From Psettodes erumei (taxonomy: Eukaryota > Chordata > Actinopteri > Pleuronectiformes > Psettodidae): DNA of 64,000 bases. The stretch lies in NCBI GenBank assembly GCA_016785225.1, contig JAFBJZ010000366.1, forward strand, positions 35,730-99,729, read 5' to 3'. The translations under genes were made by a program, and so were the position numbers. Under the pieces are notes generated by a model. That model made no database searches and was not told where the DNA came from. It saw nothing but the letters and a program-made list of their open reading frames with translations. Shown here one piece after another: positions 1 through 14,500 of the stretch (position 1 is the stretch's first letter; the number at the start of each line of letters is the position of its first letter).

Positions 1-667
1 AGTGATCAGACAACACAAGCAAAATATCAACACATCTTCTCTAAGTATGTTTACATGTACACTATCGTCCCAGCAATGCTCTGGTTTCAGGACAAGGATT
101 CAGGACTATTTATCACATGTAAGTCATTTGATCTAATGATATTATATATTATATATTGTCATACACTATAATACATTCCCAAAAAATCTAGACTGAATAA
201 CCATTTAGAGATAAAACAACCACATGGGAATGTCTGTTTTTTGTTCAAATCCAGTGAATTAAATACCAAGACACGTCATCAGACTAATGCAAAAATGCAT
301 GTACTGAGTTTGAGAGATCGCAGATAGGTATAGCTATTTTTGTTATAAGATCATGCTACACAACCCTAAAAAGATATGAATAAACACATATAAATTTCCA
401 AAAATATCAAACTATGCCTTGTCACTTCACAGCTTCACTTGGTTTACCTGTGATAAAAAAAACAACTGTAACAGTCTGGAATACAGACATACTGGGATGT
501 TGTAGTGGGATAAAAAGCCTGGGATAACCTTTGTCAATCTAGTTCTATTTAAAAACACATCCTGAATATGATCAAAGACATGATAAGGTTCAAACCAGGA
601 CTCTAGTGCTCATGTAAAGTCAAACCACAGCTCATCATGCTGTGTCATCTGCTCCAAAGCTGATTAC
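1..667. other. ano3 intron, left edge
   Basis: This intronic DNA follows the donor of the ano3 exon at 668. The next ano3 exon, which should start with the conserved YFGEKIGLYFAW segment, was not found here, so it lies outside the window. Nothing else was recognised. Confidence 0.7.
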
Positions 668-3600
668 CTGATGAGGTCCAGAGGCTGGTATTTGTACCAG
701 ATTCCCCAGCGGGCCCAGCGCTCATACAGAAGATGCCTGTGGTTCTGGGCACCATGGGTTTTAATTGGATGACGGCTCTTGTAACCACCCTGATTAGATG
801 AAGATTATTAAAAATGAAGATCACAGGAGGAATTTTGCAGTTTTACCCACTGTGAATCTCTTCAGCAAAAATAGAAGTCGTCTTACCTCATGAGGAGGAA
901 ACGCGGCCTCATACGTGTTGTTTCCCAGTAATCGGTTGATACCTACATAAATGAAAAGCATGTCATGTCAGAGGACATATAGATAACAGCTAAAATAACA
1001 CTGCATTAAAACTTCAGTACCAAATATCATCGAAAAGGGGGTCCAGTGAAAGATTCACTGAAACTATACTTTTCCCATCACAACAATTTAGTCCATTACA
1101 TAACTGACAAGCTGCATTAGACAAGCATGTTAGAGGCTTAAACCACTCAGGTTAGAATTACAAATAGCTGCAAGCACCTCAAAACAAGCTTTTTCATTTT
1201 TGCTAAACCATAATTACTTGGTGTCCATACCAACATTGTAGGTTGTACAATATTTTCTCAGTCACAATAAACTGAACAATGTGAGCATGTGAACAAGTGC
1301 TGCAATGTAATGAATGAAACTTCATTTTCATATAATAATGCTTTTATTTGTACTGTCATCCCCAAACTGAAGATAGTGAGAGGAAAAGCAGGAGGGGTGG
1401 ATTGGGAAGGAAAAGGAAAAGGATTTTCCACTCCCTGATCTTCATTTGTTGGAAAGTGGAGTGGTCAACAGTATTAAAATATTAATGTGCAATCCGTTTT
1501 CAGTCCCTCAAGGCCAAACTTTATTCGGCAAATCATGTCAGCAGCAGTCAGACAAGATAGTGGTGTGGGAGTTGAGTTTAGTGGCTGTGGATACAAAAAA
1601 AGAAAGAAAGAAAACAACAGCCAGAAGGAGAGGAGGGATAAGCCACAAGTGGGGCGATTACAAACAGTGCAGCAGCAGCCCACATTTTAATCATCCCACA
1701 GATAAATAACAAGCAAAGGCAAAGGCATAATTCCCCCACTGTCACTCTCTGAAGTCAAATTATCAGCAAAATCTTACAAGTCTGATGCTCCTGATATTTT
1801 TTGGTGAGATAATAAAATCACACATGAACAGAAATACAAAGACAGAAATTTTAGTGTATTTTTGTGTTTAAGTGGATTCCCTGTGTCTTTTGTTTTGAGG
1901 TTAATTCTGATTAATCCTGTTTTTGAGTTTAATATTTTGCTGGCAAACAAAGCTGAAAAATCAACATAAAATAAAACAGAAGTCTCTGCAAATAAATTGT
2001 CCTGAATATGGGTCATTATGATCAGAATAAATGAACCACTGATGTGACACTGGTAGAAATACAGTTCACTATTCGAAGAACAAAAAGAGAGAAAATGTGG
2101 TTCAATACCCATCTTTGATTTTCCATCCTCATATTTGGTGCGCTGCAGGACGTGATGGACTATTCTGCTTCTGGTGGAATTGGAGAAGAAGGTCTGTCTG
2201 TTGTTGATAGTAAAACTGGGAAGAAAATAACAAAAGTTCATTAAAACTCATTGTGTGCTGTCAAGTTAAGCTTTATTCCAGCATCATTATTTCCCCAAAA
2301 ACATCAAGGCTGACAAGCAAAGTAGAAATTATTCACTGACAAATGGGATTAGATGATGCCTTTCATCAAACACAAGCAATGAAAATAAAAAATACAGGAA
2401 GGAATGGATGAGATATGTAATAATTTCGTAGACATCTGCTGCTGTATTTTGATATCTTATTTATGATTAACTTGTTCCTCTCGTTCTGGCCTCTGAGTTC
2501 ATGCTTAAAGCTTTAAAATATACACGACCTCTCACTGCAAATTTCATCTCCTGGTTTCTAAACTCAACATCCAAAGATCAGGACATGAATGAATGCGAAG
2601 GATGAGGGAGGAACAGGCATACAGAGCAGGATGAATATCAGACTTATATTCCTGATGTAGACACTGCGATTACTATGACAGTCTGATCATGGGTGTGGGT
2701 TTACGTGGTGGTGTGAATGCACGATGGCACATGTATATACTGTATGTCCTACTTACTGATGCATGCGTGCTCTGCTGAAGGGGGCCGTGTAACAGTCTGT
2801 TTCCTCCAGGTCAGGTAAGGCCTCTTTGTCCAACTTCATTGGATTTCTGGGAAGCCAACTTTTTATCTGACGACATCTCAGATGAAACCTGTTTCACAGA
2901 CACGTGGGGAAACAGGATTAACAGCAGATTAACATGAAGATAGTTTCCTTTGATGTAACGCATTGGCTCCTAACCCTTTTCCTCAATGCAACCCTGACAC
3001 CCTCGCACCACTTCATCCTCACTGAAAACACATTTGCACACACACACCCATACTGCTGGCACCACAGTCATTTTTTATTTTGCTTATGAGTCATGAGCCA
3101 CTGATCCTGGATAACAGCTTGCTGAATCCAACTCAAAAAGCCACGGTGTAAAGACCAGATAAAACCTGAAGGCATGCATTGATTTCCTAAATTATTGTTC
3201 CTTTTAATTTTTATTTCAATTTGAATGCTAAATCATCTCAATAAAGACAAACACATCTGCTGACATGTTAGCAGCACTGTGAGGCTTTATTTAGATATAG
3301 CTTTGGGATAAATATCAGCAAACAAACATGCTAAAGGAAGGTACACCGTCATACCTTACTGCTACCATACTTGCTGACTAGCACTAAACAGAATAAAGCT
3401 GTGGCGGATGGGGAGGAAGTTGAGTTATTCTGCAGGTTTGGACATTTACCAACATATTGAGTGAAGTTAAATTTTGACCTGATGACGGTGCTATATAAAA
3501 TCTGGGGATCACTAAAGTTCTTACAAATTGCCCTCAGGGTACGATGAAAGTCTTCACAAAATGTCCTGGCTATTCATCCCATACTTTTTGAGATAATTCA

Positions 3601-6600
3601 GACTAGACCAAAGTTTTGGACCAACAGACCTGTAACTTGTGTCCTGAGAGCAGTGCTGCTGCGGCAGCTAAACATCAGTGAGATTGGTAATATTTGCTCA
3701 CTGCACCCACAGATTTGTTAGAGAGGTATTTGACTAATTTGTGAGGTTGCTGCTATGGCATGGACTGAATGAATATAAATGGGATTTCTGAGGGGGAAAC
3801 ACACATTTTATAAAGATGGCGGGTACTCTACAGAAAGTAATGGTATGAAACCAGCAAGCTGTCACCACCTGCACAAGGCCCATTTGTCCAGCTTTACAGG
3901 GACGCAAGTTAGTGACAAACCATTAGTAAACACATAAAGCGTATTTACTACTCGGGTCATTTTTTCTTTTAACAACAGCTTTGTGAAAAACTGCAGGAGC
4001 TTGGAGGAAAAAAATAATGGTCCTCATTCTTCACAATGACTGAAATCACTCTCACACAAGATTTAAAAGTGCTTTGTTCTCAGCTGGACAAGTGGGCGGG
4101 CGATGCTGTCTGTGTGATTTGTCTGCTCTGTCTGTAGGTGTGTGTGTCCTCCAAACACGACAGTTAATAATTCATGTACATAGTATGTATATATTCCTAC
4201 CCAATTCAAACTTGTAAGAAAAGCAGAAGTACAACACAAATAAAGACATTACTTGTAATATTCCAAACTGTGACAGAAAATGTTGAAGTCGTGTATTTCT
4301 GGTTTCGTCAGACTGAAATTGTACTTGAAAAAATGGGGCTTCAGGACCTTAACACTATGTGAAGGTTTGCAGACTTTACAGAACTAAAAGACGGTATGTT
4401 AATCATAAGTTTTAGTCTTAAGAACAAAAGGTGATGTGGTAAGTATCTGTCTGTAATTTCTTGCTGGGCTGTTTCCACCTGCCTTCCAGTGAGTTGAAGA
4501 AATGGGAGGGTTCTGAGAGTCCTGTGCAGAGCTTGGACTGCAACTTGAATGTCACATCAAAGCACAAGTGCATCTCTCTAAAAATAGTATGCAAATAAGC
4601 CTATGCCGCTCCATTTATTTGACTGAAGAAGTACAAGTATTTTGTGTCAGTGCTGGATGTATTTTTCAGAAAGGTTGGAAAGGTTAATTAAGAAACATGT
4701 TTATTTTAACAAATATAACAATGCTCACATTTGGAAATCCTGGCAAATTGAAGTAGTGCATTTAATCACAGATTTTTTTTAAATGCCTTCCAGAAATCTT
4801 TCATTCCAAACACCCATACTGCACACATGGGTTGATTTTCCAATATAAAATTCTAATCCCAAACTTTATAAATGATGTATATTCACACACATAGTCTGTA
4901 GATTAATTCTGGACTCATTAATAGTCACAGTGTGGGTTAAAAGCAACAATGATTCAGACTTTCTCTGTTCTTCACTGTGTCGATGCTTGGCTTGACTTCA
5001 TCCTTAAATCACCATATACAGCTTACATTTCCACTAAAGCCTTTGCTGCTCTGCCGCTCATGAATTTCAGCAGGGACACTGAGGCATCTAGCCTCCTGTC
5101 TCCAGACCCCAATGGAGAAAAATGATGTTATATCTTAAATCTGTTTACCTGCCCAGGGTTTTGCTCTTCCAGTCGGTAAAGTAACATTTTTTCCTTAAAA
5201 AGAAAAAAATATAAGTTAGAGAAACTTGATTAAGTTGCCAGCCACTGAAAAAATATGACCTTCACTTTCCAGGGTGAAGGTCTTTTTCTCATTTACCTGA
5301 AAGGCATTCGGATGTTCATCTGCTCTGCATATTTGCAAAGTGTCTCCCAAGGAGCATGGACTTTGACAAACATGATGTCGTTGTTTGTCAAAGAGGGCTT
5401 TGGAGTTAAAAAAGAAATACAGAAAATTGAGAAATCAAATTAGGAATGAGGGTATTGTCAGCCATCCTCCATTTCAAAAGCAAATGTTTGTCCTCCTGAC
5501 ATAAATTTTACATGATTTTTCCATTTCTTTGTTCCTATTAAATATTTTAACTTTTGTTTGACAGATATTCATACCTCCTTCTCCAGCATCAGGCCCTCAG
5601 CACGCAAATTCTTCTCAAACGTGCACCTCTTCTCCACCTGTGGACTGGACTTCTTGTAAACTAGGATGTAATCAATACGTTTTTTCCCATCTCGGAAAAA
5701 GAGCCCAGAGGAATCAGCTGGATTCTTCCCCTGCAGCAACAACGATTCATCTCTGAACTTTAGGTATGTGAAACACAGAACTGCTAGTGCTTGAAGTTTC
5801 TCAGTGTTCAGTGACAAATTACAACAGTGCAACACAGTGAACATTCATGGCAGTGAATTAGTGGGAGTTTGGTACCTGAAGTGAATCGGTGCGGGCCTCT
5901 AATTTAGCACGAGTGGCAGGCTTGTGCAGCAGAAATGACTCGTCTGCCCTTGTTTCACATGTTGTCACCTCTGACTCCTCCATATAATGATCCTTGCCAT
6001 CCTCTGCTGCACACAGAACAATCAATGAGACAGTTATTGTACTGGCAAGGAACCACACTTATATAGTATTCTGCATTAAGTCTTTTGTTGTTGCTCAGGT
6101 CAATATTCTTCTTAGTCCAAATGCTAGCAATGAAGTTATTGTACATGGGTGCCAGCCTAAGGGCAGCACATTGATGCAATTTATCTGCTGAAAGCTTAAC
6201 AATCCCACCGATGAGCACAAAAAAGTTTGTTTTAGAAGACAAAAAAGTTGCATTTGGGAGCAATCCAAAAACCTCTTTCTGATTTAAAACACCATAGTGT
6301 CAGTAATTAACAACTTCATTAAGCAGCTGAGGTTTAATCAGAATCTCTAGCCAGCAGTTTTAGTGTGTGTTTGTGCATCATTGGGTCCTGGACAGAAAGA
6401 ATGAAAGAGTGTTCTTTCCTGCATTTTTAAAATTTTCTTTTAACCTGCATCCTCCCTAACTCGTCGGGGATAAGCATATAAAGAAAAACTGTCCTATCTT
6501 CTATTGATTTTAAGGTCCCAAATGAGCAGCATTATGATCTTTCGAATCACTATATATCTAGAGAGTAGAGACAAAGGACCCATAGCTGCTTTTTATTAAT

Positions 6601-8497
6601 GTCATTGGAGTCATAAAGTCAAAGAATATATCTATCACCCACCACAACAATCCAAAATGTCACGATGAACAGTGAAAACTATCACATCGTCTCTAAACAG
6701 TTAATAAAAAAGAGCCACATCCAGTCAAGAAAGTACTGCAGTGATATTTTGTTTTTCTTTCCAGGCATCATCATGAATTTCCTTCACACTGAAAGCCAAT
6801 ACAGTCCCTTTTGGATTTGGAGATAAAAATGAGCATACTGTATTTACTCAAGTCTCTGGAGGTAAAAAAAAAAAAAGTACAATAAATAAATAAATGTTGG
6901 ACATTGAGATAGTGGAGATGAGCAACTGAACAGTGTCTTTAAGAGGTTACAAACATGAAGTGTGAAGTTAGTTACTGTCTTTATTAGGGAATATAATAGG
7001 GATGGACAAAAGAGGGTTAAGACAGAGTTTGTTTAAAGTTAACAAGAGTTGGCTATACTTAGTCAAATCTGTCAACAGAGCAGTGGTGTGTCAATCTGTC
7101 GGTGTCTTTTCAATTTAAGGTGCAGCATTACCTCCTGTTTAGCTTTTTGCATGCAGGAGCTGTCTGATGTTTGATGGTCATGTCATGTTTTCTGTGCATA
7201 ATTCACATAATAACTGTTATGTGCAGTTCCTGACTATGTTTTAGGTCTCAATGAAATTCGTACAATAACAGCAAACCATTAACATGTGTTACATGCAGCT
7301 TGACTCCTGTGAACACATCTCTCAGCGTTCTCAGGGGTGGAGCTGGTGGAGGATCATGTGCTTGTATGTCTACAACCTCCTCGGGAAAAGAGACAACAGA
7401 CCTGCTCCTCAGATGTCTATTCTTGGCACAATGTGAAAGAGCCAGTTCCCACCAAAAATAGCAACAGCTCACCTTGTGCTGGCTCATCTGCATGCAAGTC
7501 CTTTACCCTCCGTGCTCAGCACCAAAATACCAAAGGGCTGAGCAAAGAGCAGGAAAATACCAACATGCTGAGGTGCTACTTGCACTAATCTTAGTGTTGT
7601 GCCAACAATAGTGGTGCTGTCAATGGTCTCTGAAAGCACTTGAAGATAAGCACTTGGAGAAAACTCTCCAACAGGCATTTTCATTTTACCTGCTTCACAG
7701 TCATTTACTGTTTTCCTTGCAACAGCATTTTCCCTCTCTGTCTCAGTCACGGCACAGTTAGTTTTATCCATGTGCCTTAAATGTCACCAATGATGCAACT
7801 AACTGTTCTTGCTGAGCATAATGTAAGATACTCAGACAGGACCATCACTGCAGAAAAACACTAATAGGGAGCAGAAAAGTAACTTCAACACGTAATGAAA
7901 CAGAAATTCCCCTTTGAAATGACCACGTAACAAAACTGGACATAGAAGTACATGAAAAGTCATCTTTGCATCAGCCAAGAAGAATAGAAGTCACAAATTA
8001 AAACTGACCAACAACAACCAACAACCCTCCTTTGACACAGAATTTGCTTTCATAAATAATTTACCACAACATTCAAATTCTTTATCATCGAATCTTAGTA
8101 CCTTTGTAACCCTTTGGACAGCTGCAACAACATTAAACTTTAAAATCAATGGACACTGGTGATGCCACTCATGACTCCAGCACCACACAGGAGGATGTCT
8201 GTAAGTGGCTCTCAGGAGACTGACCTGTCTGTGGGGGGAGGAGGCTGCAGGAGGTGCTGATGCTCTTACTCAGGCCTTCGACTTCTGGTTTGGGCTCTGG
8301 GCTCAGAGGCACAGACAGGAAGTGGTTGAGGTTGATGGGATGAGTCTGACTCTGGGCCAGGCATGGCAGGCTGCGGCGAGACGGCTTCAGGCTCTTCTCC
8401 TTCAGGATCTCGCTGATGCTGGTGTGCATGCCTGTGGGACAGTGGAAGCATACTTTCAGTTTGGCATTTATATGTATTTCTTATCTGTTCATATGTA

Positions 8498-8533
<36 letters not shown>

Positions 8534-11500
8534 CACACTTATATACTTGATTGTAGTACTAAAGCAGTAGACATATTTAGATAAAATGATTTCTCTTATT
8601 GTTTTGTTATTTATTCATTTTTTCTGGTTTTGTTCATTTTGTCATTTCTACATCATATCTTATCCTGAAAAATATAGCAACAAACAAATGCCACTCTTCT
8701 GCATAAATGACAAAAAGAAACAAGATCTAGTGCACGAACTGAAACCAAGGGAGAGAGTTGAAATAAGGGAGGGAGGGAGAATCAATTCAGTCATCAGCTG
8801 GTCCATCCTTTTAAGGGCTTCAGTGGTAGTGATAATGTTTGTCCTTCGATGCAGAGTCCATTAAAACAATCAGCACTTCCCACAGTTCAATTCCACAAGA
8901 CAAGCAAGGTGATGATGCACACCACAAAACCAAACTACATACTGTACGCTTACTAGTCCTGCAATAACTTCAGCAAAGACACATGCTGCTATACAGCACT
9001 TCTCATTAGCATGTCATTGTTTTATTAATACCAGAAGAGGTCGTGTTCAAGGTTATGCCAGCAATAAAAGAGGAGGTGAGCGTTGAGTGTAGGGCTGACA
9101 AGAATGCTGAATACTGTAATGATGAATTTTAAAGAGAAACTCGGAGGTTAATGACAATATTGAATGTCCAGCAATGGAAGCAGAACATTGTACACGACCT
9201 TCACAGCAGGCGGCAGCTTCAGCTCGCGACAAATTTATTCATGAAATGAAGGCAGTCTCTCTTTCAAACAAGAGTGTGTTGTACATTTTACCCCCAGTGA
9301 GAAATTCTCTCAGTGACCTTCCTGAAACGGTCAGATACGTTGATAATTCACTCTACAGCCCAAGAGCCACACGCTGCAAGCTACGCAATAACTCATTCTG
9401 AGGACATCGATCTCAGTGGGATTTCCTGGTGTTGCTGGGTGAGAATGGAGCCAGTTAAAGATGTGAGCTTGTGCACCCAGGGGAGCCACTCGTCATGCTG
9501 TTCATTTCTTGTGCAGTCACACAGATATGAAATGAATGAAAGTTGTGAGCTCAAGCTAAAACGTAATACTTTGATGAAATTTTGATGTGCATTATAGAAA
9601 ATGAAATTCTGCTTGAAGTTGGATTTCACTCTGCTCAAGAGACAGATTTTTGTAAAAGTAGTGTCAAATAAGTCTATCAAATATAAAAGCAGAATTCTCA
9701 GCACAAAAGTTGACACAAGTGAACATTAAATTAATACATTTGTCCAGTTAGAAAGGTCATTTGTATTCAGGCTCATAGCAAAGCTTGATTCCCCAGTGCT
9801 TTATATATTTTCTGCAGTGCACACAAGCATTTTCATCCTCTGCATTCCTTTTCATATTTCAGTCAATTTCATTAAATCCAATATTTCAAAACAATAATGA
9901 GCTGCAGGTTGTTAAAGGGCCAATGTGTAAAAGTTGGCCAACTGTTGTGTTCATACCCCAAACAGAGGGCATCTTATTTCTAGAGAGTTGGGGTGTCAAC
10001 CCCTTTCATAAGAAACAAGGAAACACACTTTTTGTTCTCTCCTCCCCCCTCCCCTTCAACTGTGCCATACACGTATTGGCCATCAGGTATGCCGAGGCAA
10101 ATCCCTGTTGGCCCGTCAAAAAATCCATACATTTTTTACCAGCCCTGTCAGTCTCTTTGGTAGCCCTCCCCATGTACATGGTATTCAGGGTGCACATGGG
10201 AGCTTGCTGCGAGGGTGCACCAGGACTGGGCCCAACAACCAATCACAACCACATTTCAACTCCCACCCTCATGTTGAGCTAAAATTATTTTGAATAAATC
10301 TAGCGTCATAATAATGAAGTTGTTGCCTTGTTGCCAAAGATGTGTGGATTGTGAAATGTTTTCCACACAGGTTTATCTTACCAAGGGATTGTTCTGTAAA
10401 GACTCACACTGCCAATTACATCTGCAATGGCGTTTTAGAAACCAGACATTTAATGGTCTGGTGAGCAGCAGGGTTTGTTTCTCACAGCTGCAAACACAGC
10501 GACAGCATACTTAATGACTGGACTGTAAATCAGTGCAAGCTGTCTCTGTTACAACTGTCCAGTTAGAAGACCCTGCCTGGTTTTTCCGCACTATGCTGAC
10601 TGATAGACAGAAAATGGTTTTACTGCGTAGAGGCCGCATTCCTTTTGACAAAAAGGTACATTAACTGGATTCTAGGTGGCCTAGATAATTTCAACAGGCA
10701 CTGGCAAGTCTCAGCGTATCTGAAATGATACACCAGAGCAGAGCCAGCTAATGGGCCTGTAGGGGTGAGCCTGGGGGTCCCAAAGGACTTCAAAAATCTG
10801 AAATAGACCCACAAATTAGACGGCATTCGTTTGGTTTGAAATTGCTTCCATGGAAATTTCAGAGAATGTATAGATGGAGGAAAAAATTCACTGGTCAAAG
10901 CTCTTAGCTTCTGCAGCATTAAATATATAATAAAGGTTATCTGACATCATGGCCCCGTTTCAAAGATTTGGCCTCTTCATTTAAACTCTGCCCCACCATT
11001 AAATTAGTTGTGCAGTCCAATCTGATAACAGTGCGTCACTTAAATCTAAATAAATGTACAAGGCTTCATCTAATGTGGAATCATGTGTTTAATCTCACTG
11101 TGTGCTGGCTAAAACTGCTTTATCTAGAGACAGTTAATCCTGTGTGTGTATGTGTGTGCACGGAGTGTACATGCGTGTGCCAGGAGTCAGTGGGCTGTAA
11201 CTGAGTTTCTGTGAGTTCAGCATGAGAGGATGACAGAGGAGCACTAAGCAAAAAAGAAAAGGGTGTGAGGTGATGCAGGGAAAAAAACATCTTCTAACTT
11301 TTTCTGTATCATCATGACACAGGACCTTGATGACAATCCTTTGTGCGCTCTCACACACAAACACCCACTCAGGCTCAGCCGAGGGGGAGCTGGACAAGCT
11401 TCAGGAAAGGTCGTGCTCTGGGATTTGGATGACGGTCTTGTGATGTGAGATTAAAAGGATTTTTTTTTTGGCCTGTGCCTGTGTGTGGGTATGATATTGT

Positions 11501-14500
11501 ATTCATACAGTATATGCCATTGTGACTGTGTACCTCTACACATATTTGTGTTTGTGACAAAAATAAAAATCAAGAGCGAAGGTTGTATTTATCAGTACGC
11601 TATGCTCCCCTCAATTATTTTTGTCATAAAAAGTAAGCATATCGCTGGCAGTATCACAACACTATTCCTCTGTGTGTCTGTTTGCCTCTGCAGTGAGTGC
11701 ATCTGTTTGCATCTGAGCGAGCTGGGAGAAAAAAAATAATTTGAAAAATGTCAAGGATTGCATGAAGAATTACAAGATGTTTGACAGCAGCAGAAGAAAA
11801 ACAATGCTGTGAAAATGAGATAAACTCTCCAAGATGTGTAAAAGAAACATTACTTTTTTTGAGCCATTTATTTTGCACTGATCATTGTGAGCAGATACTG
11901 AAGCAAACATTATTATATTACTCTATCTGTACAAGTACCAAACGGAGAATTGAGGTCAGTGGGCTGTTTCCCGTCATGCCTCTATGTTTCCTCATGCTTT
12001 ACCTTCAATTATTCATCCATGTTCAGCCCATAGCACTTCCAGCATTGCAGATTTATACTGAGAAACATTCTGTATCAGACCTTTTTAAGCACAACACACA
12101 TCATTAGTGCCTTTCCCTTACAGACTGCACTTCCTGCTGTAAAAAAGCAGGCAAAGAAAAAACCTCACACATGCTCAGTAAAGTAGGTGATGTGGGGGGA
12201 AAAAATGATCACGTGGAGACAGAACTGAGACGAGGCCGGTGGCCTCGTTCTCCGAGCAATTAGAGTTTTGTTTCATCCTCTGCCATATCAAAGAACACTT
12301 AAACAGAACTGAGTTCACAGAGAGGATTTACGATCATTATCATGATATCATTATCTGCCAATGAATATGCAGCTCCTATCTTACGTTACATAGAATATCT
12401 TGCGTTACATGGTTAGTACTCAGTGCTGACCGAGGACAAGTATGAGTAGCAAATGATGGTTTCAGGTATGGATTGCATTAATGCTTCACTAAATATTTTT
12501 TGATTTTCAAATTAATCCATGTAAGAAGAGCTAAAGGTGAAATTTTAAAATAACTTCTGACCAAGTCTAACCTGGCTAAAACAGTCAATATATATTCAAT
12601 CTCATAACAGTATTCTCTAAAAAGCTTTTTCATTGCTACAGCTGGTAACCATCAGTGTCATAGTAATTTATAACAACTGCTGAACCAATAATATTGTGAT
12701 TGCAGGTTTGTATCTAGAACAGAGCACTATACGGATCTTGACTGTCTCTCTACAGCAGGGAAAGATCAAATATCACTACTTGCTAAGATGCTGTATAAAG
12801 GTTGGTCACTCTTCACATTAATATTTCAACCCATCACATATAGACTTTGAGGATTTTTACCTTTTTCACACCCAGTAGCAATGTCAAAGAAAATGCCTTG
12901 GCCAACACAAGAGACTGTACCAGTTTGCCATGTTCATTGTCTCTTTCTCTCGATTTTATTCACTCACAAACAAATAAGTTGTGTAAGTAATGTCTGCTGA
13001 TTTGTTCATTTAATTGTGATAAATTATGGCTAGCTAGATATAGTCTATTGATTATGGATTTAGCTACACAAGCTATTGACTTAATTTTCTGTAATGACAA
13101 ATGACAAAGTATTGCAGCTAAATGCAGCGTTCGTTTCTCACAAAGCTTACTGACTTGATCTAGATCAAATGTGTGATTAAAACATGAAGCATCGAATTAC
13201 AGTGTATAGGAGCTGAGCATTTTTAACCACCAGTGAAGAAGAGCACATCACTATGTGGAGTGGCGACAAACATATTCCCCGCTTTGAACCGCAAAGTTTC
13301 ACATTCAAAATCATTGAATCACATTGGACATAACTACAATTTTTGATACTGATGAATGCAGAAAAATGCTTTTATGTCAATATAAAAACACCGCAGGTAG
13401 TAATTTACTCCTCAGACACTGCCTGTTGTTGACTGTCTGTCAGCTGTGCCCATCAGTCTGACCGTGAACACACCTCAGAGCAGATGGCACTCACCCACAG
13501 TTTAAACCATTCAGGAGCCTGTTATAAAATCCTGGCACAAACCTCAGCGTTGCATCATTTGAGCAGATTAAACATCTTCCTTTCCTCTCAATCTCTGCAT
13601 TTCCCCATTCCTTTAATGCCACAGTATCTTCTTATGCCCCCTGATTGCTTGTGATTTCTACTACGTCATGGGATTTTCTGCAAAGCCTCCGCTGTGTCCA
13701 CGGGTACACACCTTATCTGGGAATGCCAGTGAACTGCACCGTCCTCAGTAAACAATGTCAAGCACAAAGTTCATAGGAGGAATATTTATTTCCACAATGT
13801 CACTGCTGTCACCAAAACATGTGAATAAATTGTAAAAGAACTTTGGGCTCCAGCAGAACTTCTGCCTGTCATGTTCTTATAACCTAGCAACAAAAGAGCT
13901 GACGACTATTTAAAGACTGTGAAAGTGCTAAAGCTGGTAACTGCCAGACTACACTCACACACACGGAGAACAAAACGGCCTCTTTGTTTTATCATTTTAT
14001 AAACCATTTGTCTGCCTGGCATGCTACAATTTCACAAAAATGGCACTTTTCAAACATTATGGATCCGTTCATCTTACATAAAACTAATGTTTGCCTAATA
14101 ATCTAGCAGTCTGTTTAAATCACAGATGATACGCTTTATGTGTTCTGCCCAAATCACTCCTAAAATTAATGTCTGTATCTCAAAAACCATCTGCCTGCTT
14201 GCATAAGAGGACAGGTGGCCTGCTTAGGACTGTGCAACCAAAGGTTTACACATGAACACACAGACACACAAACACAAACACATAGACACAAATGCCCACA
14301 GACACACACGATTAATGCACTTACAGTATGTGTATGCACACTTGGAAAGTTAAAAAGTTTAACAGAGGACAGGTCGCAGCATCACGTCTTGTTTTGCCTG
14401 ACCAACAATCCAACACCACAAATTTTTCAGTTCAATGTCTTGTAAGACCGAGAAGCAAATTCTGACATTTCTGACTAACCACTGCAGCTCGAGGATTAAA

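Noticed and set aside
8052..8102. Possible small extra ano3 exon (VLRFDDKEFECC-like)
   Set aside because: In the phase required by the ano3 neighbours it has a stop codon, and the acceptor is weak.
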